A DNA stretch of 64,000 nucleotides from Falciphora oryzae (taxonomy: Eukaryota; Ascomycota; Sordariomycetes; Magnaporthales; Magnaporthaceae): contig JNVV01000016.1 in assembly GCA_000733355.1 (NCBI GenBank), positions 319,181 through 383,180 on the forward strand, read 5' to 3'. A program made the position numbers and the translations under genes. The notes under the pieces are model-generated. The model was not told the origin of the DNA. It was given only the letters and a program-made list of their open reading frames with translations, and searched no databases. The number at the start of each line of letters is the position of its first letter. Position 1 is the stretch's first letter. Positions 34,940 to 47,245 of the stretch are shown here, in pieces.

Positions 34940-37900
34940 CTACTGTTGTTGTCCATCGAACAGGCCGGCCACGCCCTCCAGGTCAGGACTGTTTCCCCGG
35001 GCTGCGCCCTGGCCTGCTGCGCCGCCAGAGTTGGATCCGGCCACAGGCGCTGTCATGAACTCTTGCGCCATCCTGGAGCGGCCTGCCTTCTTGCCGGCCC
35101 GAGCTGACTCACCGCCGAGTCCGCCGGTCCTGTTGAGCTTGCCCATTTCCGACACGCTGACCCCCTTGAGATCCTTGAGGAGGTCCAGCACTACGGCACG
35201 CTGCTGCCGAGGGTTGAGGGCTGGCCGCGATACGTACTCGATAGCCCCGAGCACGTCAGCCTCCTTGAGCCCCGGGAGCGAGAGCAGCACCCGCTTCGGC
35301 GTCTCGGTGAATGGGCAGTAGTGTGCCAGGATCGACGCGATCAGTGCCGCCAGCTCCTTTTGCAGGTCGACAAAGTATGGCTCGTGCATCGACGTGATGC
35401 AAGCCATCAGCACCTCAGAAGAGATGAATTCGCGGATCGCCCCGGCCGTCTCTTGCGGAATCGGAAATTCGTCCGGGACGTGGCCCTTGGTCGCCGTTGA
35501 GGGACCGTTTCCGCCATCCTGCGCCCGACGCTCTGTGGCAGAGAACTCGGGCACGATGTAGCGGAAAACCCGCAGCACCACTCCGCAACACCTGCTGTCG
35601 CGCATGCGTATGGCGTGCACGCAGAACAGCAATAGTGGCTCCACTATTGCCGACTGCATCAAGCAGAACTTGCGGAGCGTTGGGAACGCCCGAGGATCGG
35701 GAGCCGAGGGTCCGGAGGCTTCGGGATCTGCAATGTCGCAGCAAGTTAGCCAGCGCTCCCTTGACCATGACATCAAGCCAGAAATGAGCACTTACTTGTC
35801 CTCTGAGGATCGAGGAAATCCGCCACCATGACAACCGCCGTGTACGTCAGCTGTCGCAGGATGCTCTCGGCCTTCATCTCCTCCGTCAGCTCTTCCCCGG
35901 TCGTCTGGACGCCCTGCTGAAACCCGAGCTTTTCCCACTCCGAGTTGATCTTGGTGTCCATCTGCTGGAAGCACGCGGCCAACAGCGGAGGCAGGAAGTG
36001 GCCCCGTAGCTGTACCGGACAGTGGTCGACCAAATACCGCACCAAGTTGAGGAGGTTGACTATTTGGTGCGTCGACAAGCACACCGAGTCGGCAAAGAGC
36101 GCCAGCGAGAGTGGGCCGGGAAGCTCTTCGAAGCCGTAGAACTGAACGTCAAGTCGGCTCATGCAGAAGAGGATGGCGTAACATGTGTCGCGCACAAACC
36201 GTACCGACCCGCGGATCGAGGAAGCAAGCCCCTCGAGGGTAGGCTTCTTGTCCACGACTCTGGCGTAAAACTCGTCTTTGCTGCCCTCGGATATTCCTGC
36301 TTGCCAAAACCTATCCGCGAGCACTCGTCCCACTATGGACCGCATCTCCTGCGGAAGCATAGCCCAGTTGTTCTGATTGTGACAGGCGTGTGCATGTCTG
36401 AGAAGCTGCAGCAGATGCGGCAGGATTATGGGAAATCCATCCTGCCAGAGAGCACAAGAGGCCTCGTAGGGCGGCGTGTGTTTGTCGAGCTTCTCAACAG
36501 AATAAGTCAAGAACGTCTTGGTCGGTCGTAATGGTAGCATCTGCGTGATACGTTAGAATGTGTTGGCTTGGGAGCAGAAAACAAGTAGAACGTTGCTCTC
36601 CGGAGAGAGACCTTACCCCATGGCGCTCTTCCAGCTCGGCCTGCAACGCCAGACCCTCTGCATCCAGCTGAACTGAGCCCCAGTCGGCGATTTTGTGGAC
36701 CTCTTTCCTGACCAGGTATTGCTGGGCCTTATCCAGAGCCATCAGCTCACAGAATCCGGCATAGGCCGACAGAGCCTGCTGCAGGCCCTCGTTGTTCCAC
36801 AGCGCCTTGACCGGGTTGATGAACGGCTCTAGCCTCAGGATCCTGGACTGCTGGTCAAGCTTGGAGGCACGGTGACTGGACGGGAAAGTTAGCCGGCTAC
36901 TACCTGGAGTTCAACAAGGATGAAGAGATTGACCCGCATACATGATGATGAATAGGAACGACTGGTAGGCAAGCTGCCGCTTTTCGTCCAGTGTCCCCGA
37001 GGAGATCATCTCATTGACCTTGGCAGCGATCTGGTCGTAGACGTCCAGAAGGTGGTCAGGCATTTTGGAAGCCAGCCTCTGCAGCTCAACCATGCTCTCT
37101 GATTGGAGATCCTTGATGGCTTCGTTTAGGAGCTTGTGTTCGGGTTGCGGAGCAGGCCAAGTCACAAGGATATGCTCGAGCACCTTCAGCATGAAGCCTG
37201 CGTTCTTGTCCAGTGCAGTGGTCGAAAACGCGACCAGGAGCTGGAGTGTCCGTTTCCGAATCACCGGGTCCTGTTGTGCGCACGTCTCATCGTTAGCTCC
37301 CACAGTCACGGACTCTAGTAAACCCGCAACAGGGGCCCCTTCCACCAAAGCATACCTCCATCTGCCTCTCCAATAGGCGGTTGCACCACGACTCGAAGCT
37401 CTCCTCGAGCGTCGACTTTTGTTGTTGCTACAAAGCCCCAGCCGTCCGTCAGTCGGCAGAGTTCCGTTACTTGCGTGCTTGCCAATATCAATCGGTATGT
37501 CTGCTTACATCTGGCTGAGACTCTGGATCCACACCTTGCCGCCACTTGACATAACCCTTGAGGGCCGACTCGATGACAGTGAATCGAGCGTCGACGCTAA
37601 GGGTCTCCATAGAGTTCTTGTTGTAGTTGGCCACTGTGTTTCGCCGTAGACCTTATCAGTGGCTGGAGGTGACATGGAGGAAGAGAGAAAGGCCGGGCTC
37701 ATGTAGTAGCACAGAGGTGCATATATACTAACCGTCTAGGGAGCCCTTTCCGGCATAGAGGTTATTCAAAACATCATCAGCCTGACCGAGTATGTGCTGG
37801 AAAGCATCAACCAGCTTCAGCTGCACGATGCTTTCAATGACCTGGGAGCTATACCGACGGTAGTTGCCCAGGAAGGCGTGTCTCTCGGGAGGGGTGTCAG

Positions 37901-39533
37901 TATCCTCCATCAGGAAAAGGTACGTAGGGTCTCTTGTGTCCTCGGGTAGGCTTTCATATTGAATGAGACGAGAGCTGCAGACGTTCAGCAGGTGACCAAG
38001 CAAGGCCGTGCTAGCTATCGTAGGCCCAAACTTGGGATTGTGCAGGAGCCGGGTCCAGGTGACGAGAACAGGGATCGACACCACCAGGCTCTGGCTCCGA
38101 AGAACCTCAGCCAAGAAGTCAAAGAAGCCCTGCAGTGGAATATCTTCGGGCAGGCTCGACGTTCTCCTGTCGAGATAGTTGCCTAGGCATGAAATCATCT
38201 GCAACATGGGGTCAGCACGCCTCCACCAGTGATGCAGTTGCTCTTTGTGTGTATCTCCCTGGCCGCGCCGAGCCTTCGGGTGCGGCGCAAGATTGGAATG
38301 CCGGCTTACTTCTGAAAACTTCTTGGCAAACTGGTACTTGTCATCGTCGATATCCTCCGGGTCTACCGCCGACGACCACTCGAAGAGTTTCCTGGCTAGA
38401 TCGACAAACTTTGGGTCATACATGGGCACAACCAGGTTCACAAAATCATCGTCGACAAAGCTGGTACGGGCATACAAAGCATGCAGGGCCTCGAGCGAAG
38501 CCTGTGACATTCATAGCGTACATCTGTTAGCATCACGGAAGAGAACAGTCGCGCAAAAGGGTGATGATGAATGGGCGAGCAGAGAGAGAGAGAGAAAGTG
38601 CAGCGAGGTAAAAAGGGGGTCAGGTGGGAGGATATGAGGAAGGAAGCATGCCTTCTGCACAGCAACGTGAGGTGCAGCTAGAGCGTTGCACATAAGCCCA
38701 ACGCAGCCGGAGCTCGACAGGGCCTGAGGGATTGCCCAGGGCATGACCGAGTGCAGCGCGGAGAGCGCCCTGGTAGCACACGTGCGGATGTCCTCGTTGT
38801 TCTGGACATCGCCGCCGAGGCAGTCACCCAGCAGGAGGGACACGCGCACAATCCAGCCCTCTGCGCCGGACCTGACATTCTGAATGACGGATCTGGTGGG
38901 GAAGTGCTCGGTCAGGACAGCGACGGGGGTGAAGATATCGACGCAGATCTTGTTGAGGATGTTCTCGCGCATAGCCACCACGGGGTCATCGCCGCCGCCA
39001 AAAATCTCGTCCGATAGCGATTCGAGGATGAAGAGGACGAGCTCCTTGTGGACGGTGGGGCCGGGGATGCTCCACAGGCGCACCAGGAGGTCGTCCATCT
39101 GCAGCCAGTCCGGGCCCCAGCACCGCTTCGCGACCTCGACCCAGAGCTGGGCGATCTTGTTGCGGATGTAGAGCTGGTCCTCCCTCCCGACGCCCTCGGC
39201 CAGCTGCAACACCCAGCCGCGCAGGTAGCCGAGCTGGTCCGGCGAGTATTCGGCCCATTTGTGCTTGATGGCGTGCTCGAGCAGCGACAGGCCATAGTGG
39301 CGGACAATAGGCGAGTTAGCCTTAGCGGCAGCCAGGCTGAAGCCGACCGACGGCGACTGGCTCAGGGTCTTGACGCCCTCGAGGAGCTCCTGGGCCTCGC
39401 GGCGAGACTCGTTTGTCGAGTGCGGGTTGTAGATCAGGTTGAGGGCGTCGTGGATCTTGGGCACGACCTCGGCGTCGGCGGCCCCAAGGCCATCGCCGCC
39501 GCCCATCCCGTTGGTGGGTGGCGGTGCTGCCAT
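34940..39533 (-). CDS. MSN5: Exportin MSN5 / karyopherin KapJ (exportin-5 family)
   Basis: Nuclear export receptor of the importin-beta superfamily, which in yeast exports phosphorylated transcription factors. Nine exons give 1285 residues: 39533-38652, 38501-38310, 38198-37733, 37633-37509, 37427-37356, 37270-36942, 36875-36617, 36540-35796 and 35727-34940. The N-terminal Ran-binding and Exportin-1-like region contains SPIVRHYGLSLLEHAIKHKW and VPKIHDALNLIYNP, followed by HEAT-like helices to the end. The tail is Gly/Gln-rich. Intron 1 (38651-38502, 150 nt) needs a GC-AG boundary (AAG|GCATGC ... ACAG) to join VQK to ASLEALHALY; all other introns are GT-AG, 66-111 nt. Reading frames agree at every junction. 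Length and order fit the MSN5 branch rather than CRM1. Confidence 0.92.
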
Positions 39534-40636
39534 ATGCGGAGGCGGTCGGCGGAACGGATGAAGTCTTGATAACGAGACTCGATACGAGCAGCAGCCCCGG
39601 CGGCGTGACTGGCGAGCGCGAGCCGGAGACCTAGAAACCGGTCCACGGAGGGGGGACGGGGCGGGCGGTGTGGTTTCGCGGGCTGTGGGTTTTGGGTGAG
39701 CTAGGCCGGGAGCTAGGCACGACGTCAGAGAGCGCTATCTCGAGCCAGATGGGCTCTCGTTGGGGTTGTTGTTGCTGAATTGCGCCTTAGCGCAGGTTTG
39801 TAGGCGCAGGACTGGTGCGCTCCGCATTCATGTTTGGGCAGGAAATCGCAGGCGGTGGCAGGACAGAGGTGAATGGGGTGCGATGGGATGAAAGGCTTGG
39901 GGGAGTCACGGCGAGAATGTTCCGAGCGGCTCCTTGATCGCCTTGTGCCCAACAGACGCAGATGTGGCGAGCGCGTTCGCGTGGCGCCTTGGGCTTGGGG
40001 CTCTGACGATCTGCAGCGACGATGGCGGTACTTTATCAACCTTGCCCGGCAGCAGGACAAGCTCACCTTCAGGCTGACTGGTGTCGAATCAAAGCTGGGC
40101 GTCGGGCATGCATGCAAACCCCGTCAGTGCCGCCCATGCACTGGCACTGCACTGGCACTGCGCGCCCAGTCGTGCGCCTGGCCTGGGCTGTGGCACCAGA
40201 CAGCCCACCGTAGCCCACCGCCAAGTGGGGCCCCCGCCCATCGTGACTCCCTCTGTGCCTGCATGCACCAGTGCTGTGCCCCTCAGCCCGCCTCCCACTG
40301 GCTGCCTGATCGGGAGCCTCATTGTGGCTGCCAGCAAGCCCCGGCACCCCACGATTCGACAAGTCCCGCTAAAGCGGACCCCTGATGTCTCCTGCAACTG
40401 TGGTCGTGATAGAAGGCTAAAAATACCAGTGATAGATGATAATACTAGACTACCTAGGTAGGTACCTGCCTAGCTGAACACCAGGTCGAACCCCCCAGAA
40501 AATTCAGGGGAAGAAGCAACACAACAGCTCTAAACAGACTCCGAATACAGCCTGCATGACCGGAAATGCCAAATCCAAGATTGCAAAACGAAACAGGCCA
40601 AAGAAGAACAAAAAGAGACAAACAAGGCAGTGCGCC
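39534..40636. other. Spacer between MSN5 and ATG9
   Basis: This 1.1-kb spacer holds the MSN5 promoter and the ATG9 3' flank. A TACCTAGGTAGGTACC palindromic stretch lies at 40451-40466, with a 'CACTGGCACTG' direct repeat near 40137. No supported gene. Confidence 0.5.
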
Positions 40637-43548
40637 TCATCGTCTCATTTGGGCCTGCTGGAACTGGTACATAAGTCCCAGCACTCCGACTTCGGGCTCC
40701 TGCGCGTTTGCGGTGCTGTTCTCCCTAGACAGCGCCTTGGTTGGCGACGTCTGCCACGTCGACTCGTCCAGGTCACCGCCACTTTCGTATACACCCACCT
40801 CCCCGTTTTTGCCCGCCCCGCCATCCTCCCTTCCGTCCTCGGTCGCGGCCTCTTCTATGATGTTCCGGTCACCGGGATAGCCGCCCCGCTGTTGGTGGCG
40901 TGGCCTGGTCAAGCTCATGTTGCCGAACGCTGAAGCTGCGGGTTGATTGTGTGGGTCTAACAGTGTCGATGCCATTGGCGAGGGCAGCGGCATGGCGGAC
41001 CTGAATTGAGGAGCCCTCGCTGCCGCCTGCACCCCCGTTGTCTGAGCCCGACCCCCGCTGCCGCGACCGCGCTCCCGTCCCGCGATGCGCGATTGCTGCG
41101 TGTCAGCGGCCAGCGTGGGCGAGTAGAGGCCCGGGAACGAGGGCGGCGGTTGGAACTGATGCCGGGAGCCGTGTTGGTGGTTGCCCGGCAAACCGGTCTT
41201 GGGGTTGATGACGTAGTGATCCAAAAAGCCGTAGAAAGATGCTGCCATCTTGCCGTGCTTGGTAGAATAGTAACCATCCCTCACGTCCGTTGCCGGCTGC
41301 TTCTGGTTCTCGACGCCTTTCTTGAAATCAAAGACGGCAAAGGAACAGACGTATCCCAGGCCATCAACGTGGATTGTGAATTCGCGAAAGAAATCGATGA
41401 TCTGATCGCTCGTCTTGGGGAGGCTGACCAGCAGGACCAGAGGCGTGAGCAGGATGCTGATGATCTCTTCGAGGAATATCAGCGGCTTTGGCTTGTAGAG
41501 CTCTGAGAACTCCGTCTTCACCTCGGTGCTGTGCAGCCGGCCCTGCCAGTGGTCCGGCTCATAGTGTGTGTACTCGATGACACTCTTCATTGCGAACTCC
41601 GGATCATAGACCTCGTTCTCGTCCGATATGTTTCCCCGCGCGGCGGCCCAGACGGCCCCCAAAACGCCAATGTAGAACATGGCAGTCCGGTCTGGTGTGA
41701 TTTCGAACTTCAGAAACATCTCCGAGTCGAAGAGCGTTGCCACTGCCAGCACCGCAACAATCGAGCCAGCGATGAAGGAGACGGTGCGTGCCACCTGCTC
41801 CGTCTTCCGTTTGGGAAACTGGTCGATATATCGCTTCGCAAACGGATGCGACATGTTGAGACGGTCGTTGAATAAGTGCTCTAGCTCATTGAACTCCCTG
41901 AACTTCCACTGCGCCAGGGAGGTGTAGGTCCTGGCGCCGAGCGCCGACGGGTCGCTCCTGAATTCCTGCAAAAGTAACACGACCCCCATTGTTAGCGTCC
42001 ACAGCCATCTTGGATGGAATTTTCTTTGAAGGAGAATGAATGCATGTTTGAGGACTTACATGGAAATACATGAGGAAATACACTATGACCAGATACAGGG
42101 CAATAAAGGGTGCCATGACGAGGATCATGAAGCCAGCGAATGCAAAGCGCGACCGCAGCTTCTGGCTCAGCTGGCCGCGACGCCCGGCCCTCAGGAACTC
42201 CTCGTTGACCTGGCCGTTGCCGTCAAAGACAAAATCCAGGATGCTGAATTCGATGGCGAACTTGATGCACTCTGACATGTGCTGCCTCTTGCTCAGAAAT
42301 GGAAGGGGTATTGTCAGATCGAGTACGTCCTTGTTGAGGAGAGCGATGAGGAAGTTCTCTCTCCTCATGATGCGGTTGCATATGTCGTGCGCGTCCAGCC
42401 GCTCCTTGGACTGACTACCGACCCAGGCACGCTGGACCCTTGTCAGGTTGCTAGCCGTCTTGGGGTGCGAGTCCCGCAAAGACATGATCCTCGCGACGAC
42501 ATCCTGCCACGAGACCGACTGCATGTCGGCCTCGGGTATGTTGAGGAGGTGAGTGTAAAATTCTCGAAGAAGGCGCAGTTGGCGGAGTTGCAAGATGAGC
42601 TGCATGCCCCGGACGACGAACCACACAGCAAAGAGCCACAGTCCCAAGTTCCAGACGGTGCCCATGTTTTGAGTGCACTGGGGGATGGTGACTTCTGACA
42701 ACTTCTTGCTCTGCGGGATCTTGCGATAGTCAACGCATTGGGTGAGGAAGGTCATAAAGACAACAACAAACGTGGCGTTTCTAGAGGCAAGCTTGTGTGT
42801 CAGCGAGAGAGACCTTAGGGATGGAGGGGTGAGAAGGGTGCCATGCGGGCCGGAAGGTGGCGTACACAAGTTCGAGCACGCGGTCCAGGATGATGCACCA
42901 AAAACCCGAGGCTCGATAGTAGTTGTAGACCTCGGTAGTAAACCCGTCGAGATTGGAGACATTAACCCATCTCCACAAGGCCCTCTCCCGAGGACTGCCG
43001 GCGACGCGATCGGCTATGATAGGAGGAGCTGGCTGGCCGGGCCTTCCCGGACCGCTGCCCCGCGGCTGGCCATCGTCGGCATGTAGTCTCTGCTGGTTCT
43101 GCGTAGTTTCCCACTGCCCCCTAGTCTTCCTCGACGATGGACCGGGAACCGCAGGCTGTCGCGTCTGTTTCCGGTCGGGGGCGGGGGATCGCTTTTGTGG
43201 AGGTCCTCGTGGGGTTTCGACCAGAAGAGACTCCGGGACGTCGTTGTCGGCGTCGTCCTCAGGAACTCCGGCCATCCAGCGCGACGCGGCCGTGGTGGGG
43301 CGGCGGTGGAATCCGTGTTGGGTAGGGGTGGCATCGCTTGGGGACATGGAAAGCCGGCTGCCCTCGGCAACAAGCCGTTCTGCCTCATCGAGGTCGTAAT
43401 CTTGAAATGACCTGTTTAGATTCTCCTGGTCGATATCGACGCCAGCGCCCCCTTCGATGTCCGCCGTGGAGTCTCTACCCCTCAACTCTTCATAAAATGA
43501 GCGACCCCGGTCCTGTGGAAGCAACCGCGAGAAGACGTTGGACGCCAT
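40637..43548 (-). CDS. ATG9: ATG9, autophagy lipid scramblase
   Basis: The multi-spanning membrane protein of autophagy, a lipid scramblase carried on Golgi-derived vesicles to the phagophore site. Exons 43548-42866, 42780-42060 and 41965-40637 give 910 residues. A Ser/Pro-rich cytosolic N-terminus precedes the conserved core. The core includes WRWVNVSNLDGF, the hydrophobic spans NATFVVVFMTFLT and NLGLWLFAVWFVV, the segment NFLIALLNKDVLDL, FMILVMAPFIALYLVIVYF, then FNELEHLFNDRL and two more hydrophobic regions ending at FFREFTIHVDGLGYVCSFAVF. The C-terminus is a long disordered tail. Intron 1 is phase 2 (85 nt) and intron 2 phase 0 (94 nt); both restore conserved sequence. The gene is divergent from COG6. 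Confidence 0.96.
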
Positions 43549-44633
43549 GGCTGCTACCGATATTTTGTCTGCTAGCGAGTAACTGACGGCTGCATGACAG
43601 GGTTTATCGGCGCGCTTGGGAATCCGCGCCGCGGTATGTCTGGCAGGGCAACTAGGAGTCGGCTTGGGAGGGCCTCGAAGCGTCAAATACGGTCGATGGT
43701 GCCGGCGAGGCTTCCGGGGGCTCGCCGTGGGAATAAGCGACGGGCAAACAACGGACGGGGAGCAGGTTTAGAGCTCGACAACGGCGGAAGGGAGAGACCG
43801 GACGAAAAGCGGGAGGTGGGCGGTAAACAGACAAAGTGTGGCAGGCCCTGGGAGGACATGGAAGGGCCGAGTCGATGCGCGTGCGCACGCGACGAGGTTC
43901 AGTGACGCAGGGCGGTCATATGCTTTGGGCGCAGTGCGAGCATGTCATTGTCGGCTGGCAAGGAGGGAGGGCGCCGCCCACGGTCAGCCGTTTTGGCATT
44001 TGATTGGCCGCCAACACCTTTGAAAGTGTTGTTTTTTTTCCCCTCCGAGAAACAGCTGCAACATCAAAACAAGCCCGCCAGCACCTACCTGCAAAGAAAC
44101 AGACAGCCTCTGTGCGAGACACTCACTGATGTGGGTGTGACAGGCACCCAAGGATCCAGTGGTGACGGATGGGCTGTCAGTGGAGAGTCCAGAGGCGGAT
44201 GACGCGCCTGTCGGGGATCAGCTGATGTGAACCACCAGGTATGGGCGGGCGGTGAATGTTTGTGCCGGGCTTATTCGAGGCGCTCCAGTGCCGTCTGGGG
44301 TGCTATGCGTCCTAGCTTTTCACCGCCTTCGGCCCCATTCGACCCCCACAGTGCCGCCAGCAGAGCACGGTCCGTCGGAGCTTCCAAAAGCTGGCTCATC
44401 CAGAGAAGCGCACAGCTCAAAGTGATACCAAGCAACACTGACAAAGGCCATTATACCCGCCTGACTCGCCCTTCTTACTGCTTGGCTGAGCTGTGCTGCT
44501 TTGGCCCCAGTATCCGCCACAGGCCAATGCCATCTGTCCCGCAGAAAAGTTTCGGCTCGAGGTGACGCTAGGAAGCCGTTCGGCGGGCAGATTCAGGGGA
44601 AGCGCCGGCAAGCAGTCTCAGCGTGCGCCCACA
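43549..44633. promoter_or_regulatory. Divergent intergenic region ATG9 / COG6
   Basis: This 1085-bp spacer between two divergent start codons must hold both promoters. It is GC-rich near ATG9. No supported ORF and no nameable factor site. Confidence 0.5.
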
Positions 44634-46822
44634 ATGACCACCGCCACGCCAGCCTCTGCTGCGGGGGCCAGTTCCGGTTCCCCGACTGCGCTCAAGGGGG
44701 CCTTGAACCCTCTTTCATCCAAGGTCACCTCGGTGCTCTCCACGTCGTACGCGGACTCGGAGTTTCGAGATGCGCTCGCGCTCCTGGATGGCCGCGGGTT
44801 GCAAAACACGGCCGAGACCCGGCGACGTCTCCGGCTCGACCTCCAGAAAGAGGTGATCGACAGCAATGGCCAGATCATCAACGAGTTTGGCCGGGTTGCA
44901 GACGTGAGTAGGCGTTACGTCGTCACCCTTCTCCTCGTGCCGCCGACAGGGACTGATCGACTGCTCCCCCGGAGATGCAGCAACTCCGGCGCATAGGCAA
45001 CACGATAGAAAGGCTGAATAAGAGCTATTCGGAAATGAAAGGCCAGATCATGGCGGCTCACGACGCCACGTCACCCGTGCTTCAGGAGGCGTCGTCGCTC
45101 ATGGCCGAAAAGCGCCAGGTCGAGACCAAGCAGCGTCTCCTCAGGTCCTTCCAGAGCCACTTTCTACTCTCTGAGGATGAGGTCGCTGTTCTAACCTTGT
45201 CGGCTGAGCCGGTCGATGACCGCTTTTTCAGTGTGCTCGCCAAGGCGCGTCGAATCAGCAAGGACTGCGAGATCCTGCTCGGGTTTGAAAACCAGACGCT
45301 GGGGCTCCAGGTCACGGAGCAGACCTCCAAGAACCTGGACCTGGCCTTCCAGAAACTGTACAGGTGGATCCAACGCGAGTTCAAGACGCTGAACCTGGAA
45401 AGTCCTCAGATCGGCTCCTCGATCCGTCGGGCGCTACGGGTGCTCGCTGAGCGCCCGACCCTTTTCCAGAACTGCCTCGACTTCTTCGCTGAGGCCCGTG
45501 AGCATGTTCTCTCAGACGCCTTCTTCACGGCCCTGACTGGGACCAGGAGCGGCGGCGGCGGCGGCGCGGGCCACTCTATCAAGCCCATAGAGCTGGCTGC
45601 ACACGACCCCCTGCGCTACGTCGGTGACATGCTCGCCTGGACACACTCTGCTACTGTCAGCGAGCGAGAGGCGCTTGAGGTGCTTTTCGTCTCGGACGGC
45701 GACGAGATCGCGCGGGGGATCCAGTCCGGCCGTGACACTGAGGTATGGCGCCTCGTCGATGAGGATGGCGCAGAGGCGCCCGAGTTTGACCCGGTCAAAG
45801 CGCTCAATGAGCTGGTCGACCGCGACGTCTCAGGCGCGGCTCGTATCCTGCGGCAGAGGGTTGAGCACGTCATCCAAGCCAACGAGGACACCATCTTGGC
45901 ATACAAGCTTGCCAATCTGCTCAACTTCTATCGTACCACCTTCACCAAGCTCCTCAGCCAGGAGTCGGTGCTTGTCGAGTCCCTGCGCAACCTCGAGTCG
46001 GAGGCCCTCCGCCAATTCAGGTCGCTGATGCGCGACCACATCGCGACGCTGCAGGGTGACTTTCAGCATATGCCCACCGACCTCGCGCCTCCCGAGTTTC
46101 TGCAGTCATCACTAGTACAACTAAACGCCATCATGAAGACGTACGACACGTCCCTGACGGCCTCGGGGGACAGAGAAGCCGACTTCCAGCCGATTTTGGC
46201 CGAGGCCCTCGACCCCTTCGTCACCGGATGCAAGGGCATTGCCAAGGGAATGGAGGCGCCTGCCAACGCCGTGTTCCTGATCAACTGCCTGCTGACAACC
46301 AAGAACGTGCTCGCCCCGTTTGACTTTACGCGCGGGCGGGCGGGGCAGCTACAGTCGGAGGTTTCGGAGCACAGCAGTCGACTCACGGAGTGGCAGTACC
46401 GTTTCTTGCGAGACGAGTCTGGGCTCGAGGCGGTATTTGAGGCCTTGCGGCCCCTGAGCGACCAACCCGAGGACACCAAAAAGATCAAATCACTGGAGCC
46501 GCTCTCACCATCGGCACTGCTGCAAGCCAGCCAGGCCCTGGACGGCTTCCTGCCGTCGGCGCTGTTGGATGCGCTCGAGAATATTAAGCACCTCCAGGAC
46601 TCGGGGCTGGCGCGCCGGATTACGGAGGATGCAGCCGAGCGCTTTTGTGTCGATTTTGAGCATGTCGAGGATATGCTCATCTCGGCCGACGAGCTGACGG
46701 AACAGGAGCGCTTGGCCGAAGGCCGTGCAGGGGACGGGGACGACGATGATAATGATGGCGTGCAAAACCTCCGGTCCGTGTTCCCCCGGACGACTGGAGA
46801 GATCCGAGTCCTACTATCATAG
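44634..46822 (+). CDS. COG6: COG6, conserved oligomeric Golgi complex subunit
   Basis: Lobe-B subunit of the COG tether for retrograde intra-Golgi traffic. Exons 44634-44903 and 44981-46822 give 703 residues. The 77-nt intron has donor GTGAGT; the acceptor is either the CAG at 44980 or a GAG six bases earlier, which would add Met-Gln without changing frame. The N-terminus is Ala/Ser-rich, then comes the family region from [21 protein letters not shown] through the coiled coil ([18 protein letters not shown]), and the helical-bundle body with [21 protein letters not shown] and [13 protein letters not shown]. The C-terminus ends shortly after an acidic patch. Length is normal for fungi. Confidence 0.94.
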
Positions 46823-47245
46823 AGGGTGTGAATAAAAATTGGGGTGTGTGTCACCTTATCTATCTATTTTTGATGACCTCTTTTGCCCCTTTTCCGTCTG
46901 GCCCAGGCAGTGGTGGTCTGCAGTTGCGACATCATCAGCAGAAGTCGCGTGGTAAAACCCTAACCCTATCACCACTGGCCTTGTCACCCCACCAAGCCCG
47001 GCCCAGTTACGTCACTGCAGCCATTTGGGCGCGCGGCTCTCACAACACAGAATCTCCCCCAAGAGCCGAAACTCGCTCCCATTTGAGATCAAATACAGAG
47101 CCCTCGGTAATTCTAGAGGCCTGCGCGCGGCCGATCTCGCGCTTGATCTGTTCATCAATCCCGCCGGCAGCCGAGCTTTTGGCACTCTCATCAGATCCGA
47201 GAGCACGAGCAAAGAGGCTGTGATGAGGCTCCGACTCCCTCCAGG
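46823..47245. promoter_or_regulatory. Promoter region of the AAA ATPase, with telomere-like box
   Basis: This 423-bp spacer lies between COG6 and the AAA gene. It contains AACCCTAACCCT at 46956-46967, two tandem copies of the TTAGGG telomere unit (reverse strand), about 280 bp before the AAA start codon. Such teloboxes are known sites for Tbf1/Teb1-type factors in fungi. A role here is inference. Confidence 0.5.
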
